From Flavobacteriales bacterium (GTDB lineage: Bacteria > Bacteroidota > Bacteroidia > Flavobacteriales_E > Vicingaceae), in contig JAJCYN010000286.1 of NCBI GenBank assembly GCA_029262915.1, forward strand, positions 1-6,707: a DNA stretch of 6,707 nucleotides. The letters are read 5' to 3'. A program made the position numbers and the translations under genes. Each line of letters begins with the position of its first letter. The first letter of the stretch is position 1. Below, piece by piece: positions 4,864 through 6,707 of this stretch. The notes under the pieces are model-generated. The model had not been told where the DNA came from and did no database searches. It worked only from the letters and a program-made list of their open reading frames with translations.

Positions 4864-6707
4864 ATGGCATTTGATATTGAAATGATCAAAGCTGTTTATG
4901 CAAAGTACCCAGAAAGGGTAGCAGCAGCAAGAAAGGTAACGGGCAAACCTTTAACATTGGCCGAAAAAATTCTTTACACACATCTTTGGGAAGGAAATGC
5001 AACACAAGCGTACGAAAGAGGTAATTCTTATGTTGATTTTGCTCCCGATAGAGTAGCTATGCAAGACGCAACAGCGCAAATGGCATTGTTACAATTTATG
5101 CAAGCTGGTAAAGCTAAAGTTGCAGTGCCTTCTACTGCTCATGCTGATCACTTAATCCAAGCAGTGAATGGAGCAAGTACAGATTTGCAAGAAGGAATTA
5201 ATAAGAACAATGAAGTATTTAACTTCTTAAGCTCTGTTTGTGATAAATACGGAATTGGTTTTTGGAAGCCTGGAGCTGGTATTATCCATCAAGTAGTATT
5301 AGAAAACTATGCGTTCCCTGGAGGAATGATGATAGGAACAGATTCTCATACGGTAAATGCCGGAGGAATGGGAATGGTTGCTATTGGTGTTGGTGGAGCT
5401 GATGCTGTCGATGTGATGGCAGGTATGGCTTGGGAATTAAAAATGCCAAAACTAATTGGCGTTAAGTTAACAGGTAAATTAAATGGTTGGACTGCACCGA
5501 AAGATGTCATCTTGAAGGTAGCAGGTATTTTAACTGTAAAAGGTGGTACAGGTGCTATTGTAGAATATTTTGGTGAAGGTGCTGAATCTTTATCAGGAAC
5601 AGGAAAAGGAACCATTTGTAATATGGGGGCTGAAATAGGTGCTACTACTTCTACTTTTGGTTATGATGATTCGATGAGAAGATATTTAGCTGCTACTGGA
5701 AGAGCAGATGTTGTTGCTTTAGCTGATGAAGTTGCTGAACATTTAACTGGTGATGCTGAGGTTTATGCGAATCCGGAACAATATTTTGATGAAGTAATTG
5801 AGATTAATTTATCAGAATTAACCCCTCATTTAAATGGACCTTATACACCAGATTTAGCAACACCTGTTTCAGATATGAAAACGGCTGCAGCAGCTAACGA
5901 TTGGCCAACAGATATTGAGTGGGCATTGATCGGTTCTTGTACTAATTCTTCTTATGAAGATTTATCTCGTGCAGCTTCTATTGTAGATGATGCTGTAAGT
6001 AAAGGACTAAAAGCGAAAGCAATTTTAGGAATTAATCCTGGTTCGGAACAAGTAAGATACACTGCTGATAGAGATGGTTTTATTGATACTTTTAATAAAC
6101 TGGAATCAACTAAGATTTTTACAAATGCTTGTGGACCTTGTATCGGACAATGGGACAGACCAGGAGCTTCTGAAGAAAAGAAAAATTCTATTGTTCATTC
6201 TTTTAATAGAAACTTTAAGAAAAGAGCAGATGGAAATCCAAACACATTAGCTTTTGTTGCTTCACCAGAAATGGTTGCAGCAATTGCAATTTCTGGGAAG
6301 TTAGATTTTAATCCAATTACGGATACCTTAACGAACGAAAGCGGAGAAGAAGTTAAATTGGCCGAACCAACAGGTTCTGAATTACCAGCTAATGGCTTTG
6401 CAGTTGAAGATAATGGTTATCAAGCTCCTGCTGAAGATGGAAGTGATATAGAAGTAGTTGTAAAAGATGATTCTAAACGTTTACAATTATTAACTCCTTT
6501 TGCTGCTTGGGACGGTGGTAATATTACTGGTGCAAAATTGTTGATTAAGGCACAGGGTAAATGTACAACGGATCATATTTCTATGGCGGGACCTTGGTTG
6601 CAATATCGAGGACATTTAGACAATATTTCTAATAATTGTTTAATAGGTGCAGTTAATTCTTTTGGAGAAGCTACTAACGAAGTAGTGAATCAATTAACAG
6701 GAGATAA
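4864..6707 (+). CDS. acn: Aconitate hydratase, mitochondrial type (3' end outside the window)
   Basis: This enzyme interconverts citrate and isocitrate via cis-aconitate in the TCA cycle, using a cytoplasmic [4Fe-4S] cluster. The 614 visible codons read without a stop. Cluster cysteines are C359 (IGSCTNSS), C423 and C426 (ACGPCIG), close to positions 358, 421 and 424 of pig mitochondrial aconitase. D95-H96 (HADHLI) and D160-S161-H162 match catalytic residues. R449 and R454 (NRNFKKR) and R582 ([11 protein letters not shown]) correspond to substrate-binding arginines of the pig enzyme. Domains 1-3 are complete and the swivelling domain 4 begins near 540. The last roughly 140 residues, with the catalytic serine, lie beyond the edge. 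The start is fixed by [19 protein letters not shown] and by TGA and TAG codons in frame upstream. The gene has its own promoter and a structured leader. Confidence 0.96.
   Translation, partial: MAFDIEMIKAVYAKYPERVAAARKVTGKPLTLAEKILYTHLWEGNATQAYERGNSYVDFAPDRVAMQDATAQMALLQFMQAGKAKVAVPSTAHADHLIQAVNGASTDLQEGINKNNEVFNFLSSVCDKYGIGFWKPGAGIIHQVVLENYAFPGGMMIGTDSHTVNAGGMGMVAIGVGGADAVDVMAGMAWELKMPKLIGVKLTGKLNGWTAPKDVILKVAGILTVKGGTGAIVEYFGEGAESLSGTGKGTICNMGAEIGATTSTFGYDDSMRRYLAATGRADVVALADEVAEHLTGDAEVYANPEQYFDEVIEINLSELTPHLNGPYTPDLATPVSDMKTAAAANDWPTDIEWALIGSCTNSSYEDLSRAASIVDDAVSKGLKAKAILGINPGSEQVRYTADRDGFIDTFNKLESTKIFTNACGPCIGQWDRPGASEEKKNSIVHSFNRNFKKRADGNPNTLAFVASPEMVAAIAISGKLDFNPITDTLTNESGEEVKLAEPTGSELPANGFAVEDNGYQAPAEDGSDIEVVVKDDSKRLQLLTPFAAWDGGNITGAKLLIKAQGKCTTDHISMAGPWLQYRGHLDNISNNCLIGAVNSFGEATNEVVNQLTGD

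Noticed and set aside
5346..5615. Minus-strand frame of 89 codons inside aconitase, rich in Pro and Ala.
   Set aside because: It is the complement of conserved Gly/Ala-rich aconitase coding sequence.

Overview
The window looks like chromosomal DNA of a marine or freshwater Flavobacteriia-type Bacteroidetes. It is AT-rich, has no Shine-Dalgarno-like sites before its starts, has promoter boxes of the Bacteroidetes type (TAnnTTTG), and carries a secreted protein with a type IX secretion (T9SS) C-terminal sorting domain. The aspartyl-tRNA synthetase and mitochondrial-type aconitase read as the forms usual in this group. This is mainly an ordinary housekeeping neighbourhood. I see no transposase, phage gene, CRISPR array, tRNA or rRNA.

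Layout. 1-35 (minus): the first 12 residues of a gene that leaves the window on the left, most likely a U32-family peptidase. 36-214: a divergent intergenic region with a 17-bp palindrome. 215-1531 (plus): a secreted, repeat-rich, probably beta-helical surface protein with a T9SS sorting tail. 1532-1666: a convergent gap filled mostly by a palindromic interspersed repeat. 1667-3487 (minus): aspS. 3488-3681: the aspS promoter region plus a second, more degenerate copy of the same repeat type. 3682-4575 (minus): a lipoprotein of unknown function. 4576-4863: a divergent promoter region with the best promoter match of the window and a leader of about 170 nt rich in inverted repeats. 4864-6707 (plus): aconitase, cut by the window end after 614 codons.

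The genes do not form one operon. Transcription runs minus, plus, minus, minus, plus, and each gene has its own intergenic region. Aconitase (TCA cycle) and aspS (translation) are housekeeping genes; the sorting-domain protein and the lipoprotein belong to the cell envelope.

The most interesting part is non-coding. The aconitase leader holds a 17-of-19-pair stem ending 5 nt before the start codon, and upstream of it two mutually exclusive smaller stems. The divergent lipoprotein gene has a perfect 10-bp inverted repeat ending 2 nt before its own start. Two copies of a GTCAT...ATGAC palindromic repeat bracket aspS.
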